Shown here in pieces: positions 7,323-15,304 of a DNA stretch of 64,000 nt. The DNA comes from Flavipsychrobacter sp. (GTDB lineage: Bacteria > Bacteroidota > Bacteroidia > Chitinophagales > Chitinophagaceae). Made by a program: the position numbers and the translations under genes. Position 1 is the stretch's first letter. Each line of letters begins with the position of its first letter. The stretch is from NCBI GenBank assembly GCA_016787265.1, contig JAEUVF010000016.1, forward strand, positions 1 to 64,000. The letters run 5' to 3'. The notes beneath the pieces were generated by a model. That model made no database searches and was not told where the DNA came from. It saw nothing but the letters and a program-made list of their open reading frames with translations.

Positions 7323-7358
7323 CTTATAGCCAAATTGAACGTTCAATTTGGCTATAAG
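7323..7358. repeat. 36-bp perfect palindrome
   Basis: The left arm at 7323-7340 (starts CTTATAGCC, ends TTGAAC) is the exact reverse complement of 7341-7358, with no spacer and the centre AACGTT. It lies just upstream of the acetyltransferase start. A partial third copy, CAGCCAAATTGACC, follows at 7379-7392. The central TTGAACGTTCAA has the shape of LacI-family operators, but the symmetry is much longer. On the plus strand six T follow after six bases, so it could also act as a terminator, though no plus-strand gene ends there. Confidence 0.7.
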
Positions 7359-7410
7359 TCGCATTTTTTGCCAGTTTCAGCCAAATTGACCCCATAAACC
7401 CCATTATATC

Positions 7411-9081
7411 TCAAGGCAAGGGTGTTGCTTTAAACCTAAATGGAGGAGCTGATGGAGCGGCATCGGATATAGAAATCAGGAACTCATATTCCTTTCCTTT
7501 TTCAAATGGATACGCAGTACTGAGTTGCAGTGTCAACTTTCCATAGGATTGGATGGGTGCTATAGTGCCCGCAGCGATTTCTTTCAACCCTTCCGGACTT
7601 TGTACCTGAAGCTTCAAGGTTTCAGGCTTTGATGTTACCAGGCCAAAATTCTCCACTACTAAGCTTATTGCTGTTGTACCTGTACCAGGAGTAAATACCG
7701 GTCGCAGTGCCGACAGGATACTCGGTTCATATTCCACCCAGGGAACCTTCGCATATCCAAACAAGATCTTTCCGGATTTGTACCTGCCGATCAGTTTGGG
7801 CGCAAACTCTTCCTTGGTTAATCCATGTCCCTCTGCACTAAATGTTAGGATCAGATCACGCCCCTGTTTTATGGTTGCTACTACCCTGGCGCCTTTTCCG
7901 AAATTGACAGCTTCATTTCTTCCAAATCGCAGCGAGTTCAGATCCAAATCTGTATGCGGATTAAATCCTTTTTCGGCACTTACTTTGATTTGTATGGTTT
8001 CACCTTCCGCGGGCAATCTTTGGTTTTGCAAACTGATCAATACCCCCGGATTCAGAGGTACAGAGATGTTTTTAGAACTGTGCCGGTCATTCGCCTTATC
8101 TTCTTTCTTCAGAGTATCAATTACTGCAAAATTCGCCTGGATGGCCCGGCCCTGCGCATCCTGCAATATCTTGATGCGTTCATACTTAAACCAGTCTTCT
8201 ACCCTGCCATCTTCATGAAATGCGATCCCCGGCACATAGGCTTCTCCGGGATCCGTCACCCACTGCACCCCATCCTTTGATCTCAAATAAAAAGCAATTC
8301 TGCCCAGCCAATCATTCACGATCATATGGTATTGAACAGAATCCCTCCACACCACGGGATCTTCAAATTCTCCTGCCACATCCGGGTAAGTGCGTTTGTT
8401 GGATACCTGCCGGTAGGGCGACAAACCTGTCTGGCTGATCCACACACCTCCACCCCGGCAAATCATCAGATAAGAGCCATCGGATCGTCTGGTAAAAGTC
8501 AGGTTGGATAGTCCTTCTATGATGGGGCGATCTCTTGGATCAAATTCAAATTTCCCCTCCTGCCAGGGACCGTTTAGCGAACTGGATACATAATTTTTAT
8601 CAATGCAGTACAACACATAACGGCCATCCTGCAGGCGAAAGATTTCAGGATTGTGACCAGCACCAATGGTATCTTTTATGGTATAGGGACCAAAGCGGTT
8701 ATTGCTGACCGTGTGATAAACAATGGAGCGTGGCCATTGCCCATGCCCTTTGGGCGAGCTCTCCGGCCATCCGCAAACATAGAGATGATACAGGCCATCA
8801 GGGCCCTGCAGGATATTACCGCCCCAGTAAGAGCGCTCCCGGTCTTCTATTCCATTGTCGATGTATCGCGGCAGCACATTCGCGCCTCCCCAGGTGGCAC
8901 TGCTCAGCTTGCCTTTTGGCATAGGCAGAAAACGGTCTTTAAATGCTGCGCCTTTAACGAGTTGTTTCCAGCTCTCAGGCCGGGGGCGTTCGGTGATTTG
9001 TGCATTGGAGGAAATACTGATTGCGAACAGTGCAATGAGTAAACAAGTGAGCTGAAGCAAACGGCGGCGAGTTGGTAGCAT
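7411..9081 (-). CDS. Secreted beta-propeller glycosidase-like protein
   Basis: 556 aa from ATG 9081 (the TTG at 9090 is less likely). A signal peptide (LTCLLIALFAISISSNAQ) precedes a five-bladed propeller-like domain, roughly residues 40-320, with repeating blades: 'GPDGLYHLYVCGW', 'NPEIFRLQDGRYVLYCID', 'FTRRSDGSYLMICRGGG', 'FEDPVVWRDSVQYHMIVND'. Acidic residues at the blade starts match the layout of GH43/GH117-type retaining or inverting glycosidases, but the exact family cannot be fixed. The last 200 residues look like two Ig-like domains (FNPHTDLDLNSLRFG..., VVENFGLVTSKPETL...). Exported, so it probably acts on polysaccharide outside or in the periplasm. Confidence 0.7.
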   Translation of the reverse strand: MLPTRRRLLQLTCLLIALFAISISSNAQITERPRPESWKQLVKGAAFKDRFLPMPKGKLSSATWGGANVLPRYIDNGIEDRERSYWGGNILQGPDGLYHLYVCGWPESSPKGHGQWPRSIVYHTVSNNRFGPYTIKDTIGAGHNPEIFRLQDGRYVLYCIDKNYVSSSLNGPWQEGKFEFDPRDRPIIEGLSNLTFTRRSDGSYLMICRGGGVWISQTGLSPYRQVSNKRTYPDVAGEFEDPVVWRDSVQYHMIVNDWLGRIAFYLRSKDGVQWVTDPGEAYVPGIAFHEDGRVEDWFKYERIKILQDAQGRAIQANFAVIDTLKKEDKANDRHSSKNISVPLNPGVLISLQNQRLPAEGETIQIKVSAEKGFNPHTDLDLNSLRFGRNEAVNFGKGARVVATIKQGRDLILTFSAEGHGLTKEEFAPKLIGRYKSGKILFGYAKVPWVEYEPSILSALRPVFTPGTGTTAISLVVENFGLVTSKPETLKLQVQSPEGLKEIAAGTIAPIQSYGKLTLQLSTAYPFEKGKEYEFLISISDAAPSAPPFRFKATPLP

Positions 9082-9206
9082 ATGGAGCAATTAGTGTAAT
9101 TGTAAGAAATAAATAGTATTTTTACACTGCCTGTATCACATAAAGGTCGGCTCCAAGCCGTTGAAGGGTATCCTTCTTAGTGTGATGATGGGCTTTTTTT
9201 ATTCCC

Positions 9207-9983
9207 CTAACTTTCATCTTCTTTATGATAGAGCGGCACAACTGATCTTATTTTTGATTCTATAAAATCAAAATATCGGTTTTCATTTCTTTCACATTTC
9301 CGTTGCAATGCCCACAAAAAATAATCTACTAAATTGATAATTGGTTCCGTAGTCGGTTGTTGTACATTGAAAACCATCGTGCAAGAAATCAAATTGTCAG
9401 GATATTTATTTGCAGCAATGATTGTGGCTTTTTCCAGTCCCTTTTCCAGATTTTTATGTGTGGTGCATTTACTTCGGTGAGCGATATTCAAAACAATTCG
9501 ATCCTGGTCATTGAAGTTATCAATCAACAAATGTGATAAAAGATCAGCATAAAATTCCGATTGATTTCCATTATGCTTTTTCTCATAAATACTATAATCC
9601 TTCCGCCCAATCACAGCATCAAAATAACAATCAATATTTGTTATTAATTCAAATGCCATCTTTCGAATCTCTGGTACATCATCTTTAGCATGAAGAAAAT
9701 AACCATTCTTACTTTTCTTTTTTAAAATGCTCGGTACTGATTGAAAGTAAGGGTCATTAGCAATTTGAATTTGCAAGTCAACAATTTTCTTACGAATTCC
9801 TTCAACTGGTTCATTCAATGTCAACATACCCATTAGAAAATAACTGGATACTCTCTCACTACCAATTATTGGGACTTTACCTTTTCCATAGAATGTGATA
9901 TCTCCTGCTTCATCTAAATAACGATGATACTTATGAAGAGGTAGTTTCCCATTATTTGTTTCTCCATCGGTCATTAGCACCAT
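9207..9983 (-). CDS. DUF3800 domain protein
   Basis: 258 aa. The start 'HRYLDEAGDITF' carries the D-E-x-G-D signature at about residues 24-28 that defines the N-terminal strand of DUF3800, a family with an RNase-H-like fold. Further acidic residues that could complete the site are D144-D145 ('ISCTMVF..' and 'NLVDYFLWALQRK' regions follow). DUF3800 proteins are of unknown function and are common in accessory DNA, near phages and defence genes. Here it sits between two glycosidase-like genes, is more AT-rich than both and has no obvious partner, so it looks like a separate insertion into a polysaccharide-use region. Confidence 0.75.
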   Translation of the reverse strand: MVLMTDGETNNGKLPLHKYHRYLDEAGDITFYGKGKVPIIGSERVSSYFLMGMLTLNEPVEGIRKKIVDLQIQIANDPYFQSVPSILKKKSKNGYFLHAKDDVPEIRKMAFELITNIDCYFDAVIGRKDYSIYEKKHNGNQSEFYADLLSHLLIDNFNDQDRIVLNIAHRSKCTTHKNLEKGLEKATIIAANKYPDNLISCTMVFNVQQPTTEPIINLVDYFLWALQRKCERNENRYFDFIESKIRSVVPLYHKEDES

Positions 9984-10029
9984 TGTTTCTACAATTTACG
10001 GAAATGGATGAAAAAGGAAGTAGCAAAAC

Positions 10030-12387
10030 CTACAATTGAATCTTCTCTATTTTTCCCTTCAGTTTTACAGTGCCTTTAATAACAGGTTCACCGCCTGTCA
10101 TGGATGCAGCATCGATCAGGATGGAATGTTTGCCTTTCGCCATCTCCGGTAATTCTTTGTCGATGTTGATTTTGCGGATCAGACTTCCTTTATCGCTGTA
10201 CAATTTCATTTCTTTGGAACTATCCCATACGAGGGTCTGTCCCTTTTTCATGGTAACCGGTACGGTAATTCTGAAGAAGTTGTCTACCTCCAATTCAATA
10301 TTGCTGACTTCCGCATCTTCTTCACCTCCAATCAGAAACTGCAATTGTATTTTCTGAGATTCGCCATTGTTGTTGAATTCGAATCGCGTATGCGTAGGCT
10401 CACCTGGCTGCAGGATTTTTTTAGGATGATTAAATTTGATCTTATCAAAATGCGCCAGCGACCATTCTTTGTTTGCCAGTTTCCGGAGCTGAAAGTCGTT
10501 CCCCGGATTTTTTAATGCAATGCGTTGCTCCTGGTTAAAGATACCCAGCTTCTTGGCTTCTTCCCACAATACAATCGTTTCAATAATCTTATCGATATTT
10601 GGATTCTTCTTATAGGCGTTGTGGCGAAGTACCAGGGCATATCCTGCATTGTAACCTGCTGCAACTGACATCATCCACTCTACATCCTCCACCTGTGTAT
10701 CTGCATTCACCAAAAACCATCCCAGCATATGGGGCATGTAGTTGCGCTCAAAGAAAGGTTGCAACCTGAAACGATGTTCCGATTGACTTTCTCTGAAACT
10801 GGCGTACCAGGGTTCTCCCCAGTTGATATAGCTGTTGTGATTCCAATAGAAATGGTTGATAATACTGGACCCATTTACCACAGTGTGTTTTACGCTTTTC
10901 AGAAATTCATCTGCGAAATAATTCTCCGCATAATCACCCCTTCCGGTATAACAGGCTCCTTCATGCCCGTCGAAATCCATATGAGACACTCCGGTCTCGT
11001 TGAAAAAGCCAGCCATGTTTTTGATCAACTGCTGTTGCATTTCCCAATTGGGGAACATGGTTTTATAGGGGAAGTCCATCAACTTTTTTACCTGCGCACC
11101 CTTCTTATGAGCAGCGGGTTTGGTATTAAATGCACCGCGAACGCAGTTAATCAGGGTGTAGGGTTTTTCGTTAGAAACTTCCTGGTAACGAATGATCTCA
11201 TTGCCAATTTGAATACTGTTTAGTGTAGAGCCCTGTGCAAAGTATTCATATCCCTCTACTACAATGCTGGTTGCGATTTCGTCAATATCAGCCGACAAAT
11301 TCGAAACGCCGGCTGCCATCAGTCCGCTGTTAAGAGCAGTAGTAACAAATGGATCATTGGTGGTGATGAAATTGGTGAGGGTATGTACACCAACGCGTAT
11401 ATTTTTGCTGCTTGCCTTCTCTACCAATTTTTTCATGCCCATACGGCCATTGGGGAATTGATTTTTATTCAGCTCGAAGTGACCCCAGGTATCAAAAGGA
11501 TGCTCCTGGTAGATGGAATAAAAACCCAGTCGTTCTGTTAGTGAGAGCAAGTCATCAAAGGTCTCTTCTGTAAAATCAGTAATCAGGTAAGGTTGTCCGG
11601 TAGTTCTTGATGCGCGGGTCCATGCTCCGTCAATCACCGGGAAGGGAAGTCCTTCTGCTTTATTGATGCGCCCCATGGTAGCCAGCGCGTTTGCTGGTGA
11701 AGTGCCGAAAATTGCTATGGAGCTGCCTTCCAGCTTGTACTCCTTAAGGCCTGGCACCGGACAGTTTTTGTGGTGGTGCCAAACTGTAATTTTCCGATCG
11801 AGCGACTGATTAATCGCGAATGCCTGCATGGCAGATCCAAACTCCTCGGGACTTGCAGCGCTGCCTGCGATGGAGGCGGAAGGGGATGTAACACCTTCCT
11901 CATTACTCAGTTTTCCGCCAATTGTTTTGGCATTCAATGCCCTCATGCCAATTGCAAAGGAGCTGTTGCGAACAACCCCTACCACTTCACCGATGGTGTC
12001 TTTGATGGTGGTATTGAAGGGTCCCCAGAAAATGGCTTCAATCTTTTCATTTCCGACAACTTTGGTCAATTCAAATTTGATGTAATCGGGAGTCTCTTTG
12101 GCAGTAACCTGCAATTCAATACCGTTGCCATAACTAAGAGCTACAACCTTACCACGAACCTTTACTGCCTGCGGGTTTATTTCCTGGTTAGCGCTTTTAA
12201 TACGAAGGAGCTGTCCCGGGCGTCCATTAGGAACATAATTCATGCCACTACCGGCATCCACCATTTTAAGAATTTCCCCTTTGGGACTAATCTCCATCGA
12301 GAAGCTCTTGGTTTTTAATGCTAATTGTGCAGAGATGGTTCCTGTAAAAATTAATCCGATAAAAAACAGCAAGAGGCGCTTATTCAT
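10030..12387 (-). CDS. Large secreted glycosidase-like protein
   Basis: 785 aa from ATG 12387; the frame is open to 12411, but the signal peptide (MNKRLLLFFIGLIFTGTISAQ) starts here. An N-terminal beta-sandwich (residues 20-240) resembles the first domain of GH36/GH97-type enzymes ('KSFSMEISPKGEILKMVDAGSG'). The central 300 residues look like a TIM barrel, with 'GAWTRAS', 'FYSIYQEHPFDTWGHF', 'NIRVGVHTLTNF' and 'VSHMDFDGHEG', the last an acidic strand end suited to a catalytic site. The C-terminal 150 residues form beta domains. The GH family is not assigned. Exported, probably acting on polysaccharide together with the propeller protein at 7411. Confidence 0.65.
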   Translation of the reverse strand: MNKRLLLFFIGLIFTGTISAQLALKTKSFSMEISPKGEILKMVDAGSGMNYVPNGRPGQLLRIKSANQEINPQAVKVRGKVVALSYGNGIELQVTAKETPDYIKFELTKVVGNEKIEAIFWGPFNTTIKDTIGEVVGVVRNSSFAIGMRALNAKTIGGKLSNEEGVTSPSASIAGSAASPEEFGSAMQAFAINQSLDRKITVWHHHKNCPVPGLKEYKLEGSSIAIFGTSPANALATMGRINKAEGLPFPVIDGAWTRASRTTGQPYLITDFTEETFDDLLSLTERLGFYSIYQEHPFDTWGHFELNKNQFPNGRMGMKKLVEKASSKNIRVGVHTLTNFITTNDPFVTTALNSGLMAAGVSNLSADIDEIATSIVVEGYEYFAQGSTLNSIQIGNEIIRYQEVSNEKPYTLINCVRGAFNTKPAAHKKGAQVKKLMDFPYKTMFPNWEMQQQLIKNMAGFFNETGVSHMDFDGHEGACYTGRGDYAENYFADEFLKSVKHTVVNGSSIINHFYWNHNSYINWGEPWYASFRESQSEHRFRLQPFFERNYMPHMLGWFLVNADTQVEDVEWMMSVAAGYNAGYALVLRHNAYKKNPNIDKIIETIVLWEEAKKLGIFNQEQRIALKNPGNDFQLRKLANKEWSLAHFDKIKFNHPKKILQPGEPTHTRFEFNNNGESQKIQLQFLIGGEEDAEVSNIELEVDNFFRITVPVTMKKGQTLVWDSSKEMKLYSDKGSLIRKINIDKELPEMAKGKHSILIDAASMTGGEPVIKGTVKLKGKIEKIQL

Positions 12388-12545
12388 GTTCAAGGTATTT
12401 GGTAAAAGCAATCAATAAATATGTCCCTGCAACAGAGGACTCCCGTAAATTATAGCTTTCTACACCTATACCGAATCGTTTGATAAAATCGAATTAAAAT
12501 AAAGCAAAATAGGAGGTATATCCACTGGCGGGGGGTATAAAAGAT

Positions 12546-13352
12546 CTAGTATTGACTTATATAGTAAAACACATTTTGTTTTTCAAAGGCAGTCAATTTT
12601 ACTCCCAAGTCTGTTTGCATCATACTATCCAAAAACAGTTCAAAGCGGGAATCTCCAGTTTTGATTACATTTTCAACTTCATCCTGATAAATCATTTTAA
12701 ATCCTGGATACATATGGAAATAAGATTTATAAATATAATCTCCCGCTCTATTTTTCAATTTAGGATCCTGATAATCGTGATCCATCCAAAAACGTTCCTG
12801 CCGTCCACCAATATTCTCTTCTACACTTAACAACTTGTTTGTTTCAGAAGAATAATAGTAGCAGATGCTATCTGATTCCGACAACCGCTCAACAACAACA
12901 TAATTAAGATCCTCGTAAATTATAGAACCTGAACGATTCAAAGAATGAATAGCATGTACTACCTTATCAGCAAGGAAAAATGAAATTCCGGAAGCACAAT
13001 TATTGGATTCAGTTAACACACATTTTTGCAATGGAAGTATTCCGATTCCTGAAATCAGGACCGCATCTTTCGCATTTGTATCAAGCGCATAGGTTTGTAA
13101 AGAAAAGATGAAAATCGTCCATGAAAGAAATAAGAATAACCAGCCTGATTTAATGCTTCTCATATAAGCAGTACAAAGTATAGGAAACAGTGCTAATCCA
13201 AATACTAAAAGATAGTGATGCCTGATGAAGATTACATTTTCTGTGGCACTGTGCCCGGATAATAAAAATTTTACAAAATCCTGTCTCAACAAACTTAATG
13301 AGGCGATTATCCCCGCGAGTATGATCAGAATGAATTTCAGAAATTTCGGCAT
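12546..13352 (-). CDS. Membrane protein of unknown function next to PLD-like gene
   Basis: 268 aa from ATG 13352. The frame continues to 13406, but that start would overlap the upstream gene by 29 bp, while MPKFLKFILIILAG gives a normal membrane start. There are three or four hydrophobic helices in the first 115 residues (FLKFILIILAGIIASL; YLLVFGLALFPIL; WLFLFLSWTIFIFSL), then about 155 soluble residues with no known motif (contains CVLTESNNC and the tail FEKQNVFYYISQY). It begins 25 bp after the stop of the phospholipase-D-like gene and is probably in one operon with it. A membrane sensor or effector plus a nuclease-like partner would be a plausible pairing, but unproven. Confidence 0.6.
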   Translation of the reverse strand: MPKFLKFILIILAGIIASLSLLRQDFVKFLLSGHSATENVIFIRHHYLLVFGLALFPILCTAYMRSIKSGWLFLFLSWTIFIFSLQTYALDTNAKDAVLISGIGILPLQKCVLTESNNCASGISFFLADKVVHAIHSLNRSGSIIYEDLNYVVVERLSESDSICYYYSSETNKLLSVEENIGGRQERFWMDHDYQDPKLKNRAGDYIYKSYFHMYPGFKMIYQDEVENVIKTGDSRFELFLDSMMQTDLGVKLTAFEKQNVFYYISQY

Positions 13353-13377
13353 AGGCGATTCAATATAAGAAAAGGTA

Positions 13378-14208
13378 TTAGTATACCATCCGCTTAAATT
13401 GCTCAATACCGGAAATAAATTTCACAATTGCATCAATAATTTCCAGCGCTTCACCAGGATGGAGATCGTTAACACTCCAACTTTTGATCCCACTCATTGT
13501 ACCCCAAACCATATCATAGCAACCTTGTTTGCCTTTTACAATTTCAATCTCCATTTTTGAGCTTTGAAATAATCCTTTATTTCTAATCGTAAAATCAAAC
13601 TCCCTGCTACTTAATATTCCAGATATTTTTAGTTTATTGGTACTATCATTCGCAATAAATATTTCATACTTGTTTGATGTATTTATCAATAATGTTCCTT
13701 CAAATTCCTTGAAATGAACATTCCTACCAAAAGTTTCATTCAAAGTACGGTTCAAGTAGTTTCTCCAATCCGCATCTATGGAGACTGTTTGAGATTTTTT
13801 ATGAACCCAGGTTTCTATATATCTTGTATAATAAGCTTTAAGATCGACATATTCGTTTGTACTTTCAGTTTTGTATGCAATGTCAAGTGACTTTGCATCT
13901 GAGCTGTAATGGAGATTCATTGAAGACACAATACCTTGTTTTTCATTTAGATAAAGTTTCGAATGTAGATTAGGAATTAGTATTGGTTCAAATCCAATTT
14001 GGACTACTTCCGCGATGCTTTCCTTTTCGCCTTCCCGAACAAAGATTTCGACTTCAAGATTTCTCTTTTTAATTGTTTCAAGCCGCTGTAAAAGTTTAAG
14101 CCATTTACTGATTTTGATATACGGACTTACGATGATGATTTTTTCATCTGTTTCTTCAATTAAAGTCATTATTTCACCTGAAATCTGACTTGGCTTTATT
14201 AATTGCAT
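13378..14208 (-). CDS. Phospholipase-D-like domain protein (single HKD)
   Basis: 276 aa. The first 120 residues form one PLD-like domain. It starts with 'EKIIIVSPYIKIS' and carries 'NLHSKLYLNEKQGIVSSMNL' at residues 80-99: His82, Lys84 and Ser95-Ser96-x-Asn98 match the H-x-K...S-x-N signature, while the usual Asp is replaced by Glu89. A single HKD implies a dimer, as in Nuc/BfiI-type nucleases. The second half is an uncharacterised domain with charged beta strands (FDFTIRNKGLFQSSKMEIEIVKG). Similar proteins occur as nucleases or effector subunits in defence islands. Promoter-proximal gene of a two-gene unit with the membrane protein at 12546-13352. Confidence 0.75.
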   Translation of the reverse strand: MQLIKPSQISGEIMTLIEETDEKIIIVSPYIKISKWLKLLQRLETIKKRNLEVEIFVREGEKESIAEVVQIGFEPILIPNLHSKLYLNEKQGIVSSMNLHYSSDAKSLDIAYKTESTNEYVDLKAYYTRYIETWVHKKSQTVSIDADWRNYLNRTLNETFGRNVHFKEFEGTLLINTSNKYEIFIANDSTNKLKISGILSSREFDFTIRNKGLFQSSKMEIEIVKGKQGCYDMVWGTMSGIKSWSVNDLHPGEALEIIDAIVKFISGIEQFKRMVY

Positions 14209-14435
<227 letters not shown>

Positions 14436-14465
14436 TCGTGATAAGAACTCCCCTTTGCGGGAGTG

Positions 14466-14497
14466 CAAATATAGAGTGCCGGCTAACATCCAGCAAA
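14466..14497 (-). promoter_or_regulatory. Promoter of tRNA-Ala
   Basis: On the minus strand TTTG (14497-14494) is followed after exactly 20 bp by TATATTTG (14473-14466). This matches the Bacteroidota primary sigma factor consensus TTTG-N19-21-TAnnTTTG perfectly. The tRNA begins about 30 bp downstream. It is one of the best pieces of evidence for the phylum in this window. Confidence 0.85.
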
Positions 14498-14522
14498 AAA
14501 ATCTGGGGCGGCAAATGAAAAT

Positions 14523-14557
14523 AAAAAACCGACCCGGAAGTATATCCGGACCGGTTA
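14523..14557 (-). terminator. Terminator of yceI
   Basis: Read on the minus strand, AACCG-GT-CCGGA pairs with TCCGG-GT-CGGTT around a short loop, followed by a run of six T. It starts about 20 bp after the yceI stop at 14578. Confidence 0.8.
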
Positions 14558-14577
14558 ACTATGATAGAACCTTAACC

Positions 14578-15105
14578 TTATTTCTGCTTAATCAGCTCTA
14601 CGTTTACAGCCAGTTTCACCTCATCAGAAACTACTACCCCACCGGCTTCAGTTACGGCGCTCCAGGTGAGACCGAATTCCTGGCGGTTGATCTTGCCAGT
14701 CAGTTCAAAACCAGCTACAGTATTGCCATAGAAATCATTCTGGATGCCACCAAACTCTGCTTTCAGGGTTACTGGTTTGGTCGTTCCGCGAATAGTCAGA
14801 TCACCCGTCAGTTCATAATCTGATCCGGAAACTTGCTTCATCGAAGTAGACTTGAAGGTCAGCTCGGGATGACCTGCCGCATCAAAGAAATCAGCCGATT
14901 TCAGGTGTCCATCGCGCTGCTCATTACCGGTTGTGATACTGTCGATCTTTGCTGAAAAGCTCACCTGCGCATCGCTGAAATCATCTTTTTCAGCTTCTAC
15001 AGTAGCATCAAAATCAGTGAACTTTCCAGATACTGTGGAGATTACCAGGTGCTTTACCTTAAAAGTAATTTCGGAGTGACTTGCGTCAATTTTCCAGGTT
15101 GCCAT
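14578..15105 (-). CDS. YceI-family protein
   Basis: 175 aa, the full family length. It begins 'MATWKIDASHSEITFKVKHLVISTVSGKF', the classical YceI start (x-W-x-I-D-x-x-H-S-x-x-x-F-x-V-K-H). The fold is a lipocalin-like beta barrel that binds polyprenoid or amide-type lipids. This copy lacks a signal peptide and should be cytoplasmic, unlike E. coli YceI. 'GDLTIRGTTKPVTLKAEFGG' is the second conserved block. It is a single gene with its own terminator. The biological role of cytoplasmic YceI proteins is not established; stress response or isoprenoid binding is usually proposed. Confidence 0.9.
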   Translation of the reverse strand: MATWKIDASHSEITFKVKHLVISTVSGKFTDFDATVEAEKDDFSDAQVSFSAKIDSITTGNEQRDGHLKSADFFDAAGHPELTFKSTSMKQVSGSDYELTGDLTIRGTTKPVTLKAEFGGIQNDFYGNTVAGFELTGKINRQEFGLTWSAVTEAGGVVVSDEVKLAVNVELIKQK

Positions 15106-15219
15106 GATATTAGTTTGTTTAGTTGTTTACAAATAAGAATTAATTAGAATACAAAACTAATGTTACAACATCAATAAGCCAAATAAAAAATCCGCATTGC
15201 TCCGGATTTCACAAACCAT

Positions 15220-15302
15220 TTGGAATTAGGAATTGAGAATTTGGAATTATGAATTAATGTTCAGGTCCCCAATTCATAATTCCTAATTCATAATTCTAAA
15301 TT
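15220..15302. repeat. AT-rich inverted repeats between citrate synthase and yceI
   Basis: A cluster of GAATTATGAATT-type words: GGAATTATGAATT at about 15243-15255 is the inverted complement of AATTCATAATTCC at about 15272-15284, with a 15-bp loop containing AGGTCCCC. Further partial copies (AATTAGGAATT, AATTCATAATTC) lie on either side, so more than one hairpin can form. It sits just after the citrate synthase stop on the minus strand and may serve as a weak terminator or be a dispersed repeat. Confidence 0.55.
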
Positions 15303-15304
15303 GT

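Noticed and set aside
9091..9206. Terminator between the glycosidase and DUF3800 genes
   Set aside because: Two small hairpins (CGGCT/AGCCG and AAGG/CCTT) are present, but the T-run is too far from either stem.
11770..12318. 182-aa frame antisense to the large glycosidase-like gene
   Set aside because: Mirror frame of a well-formed gene with a signal peptide; its product has no recognisable domain.
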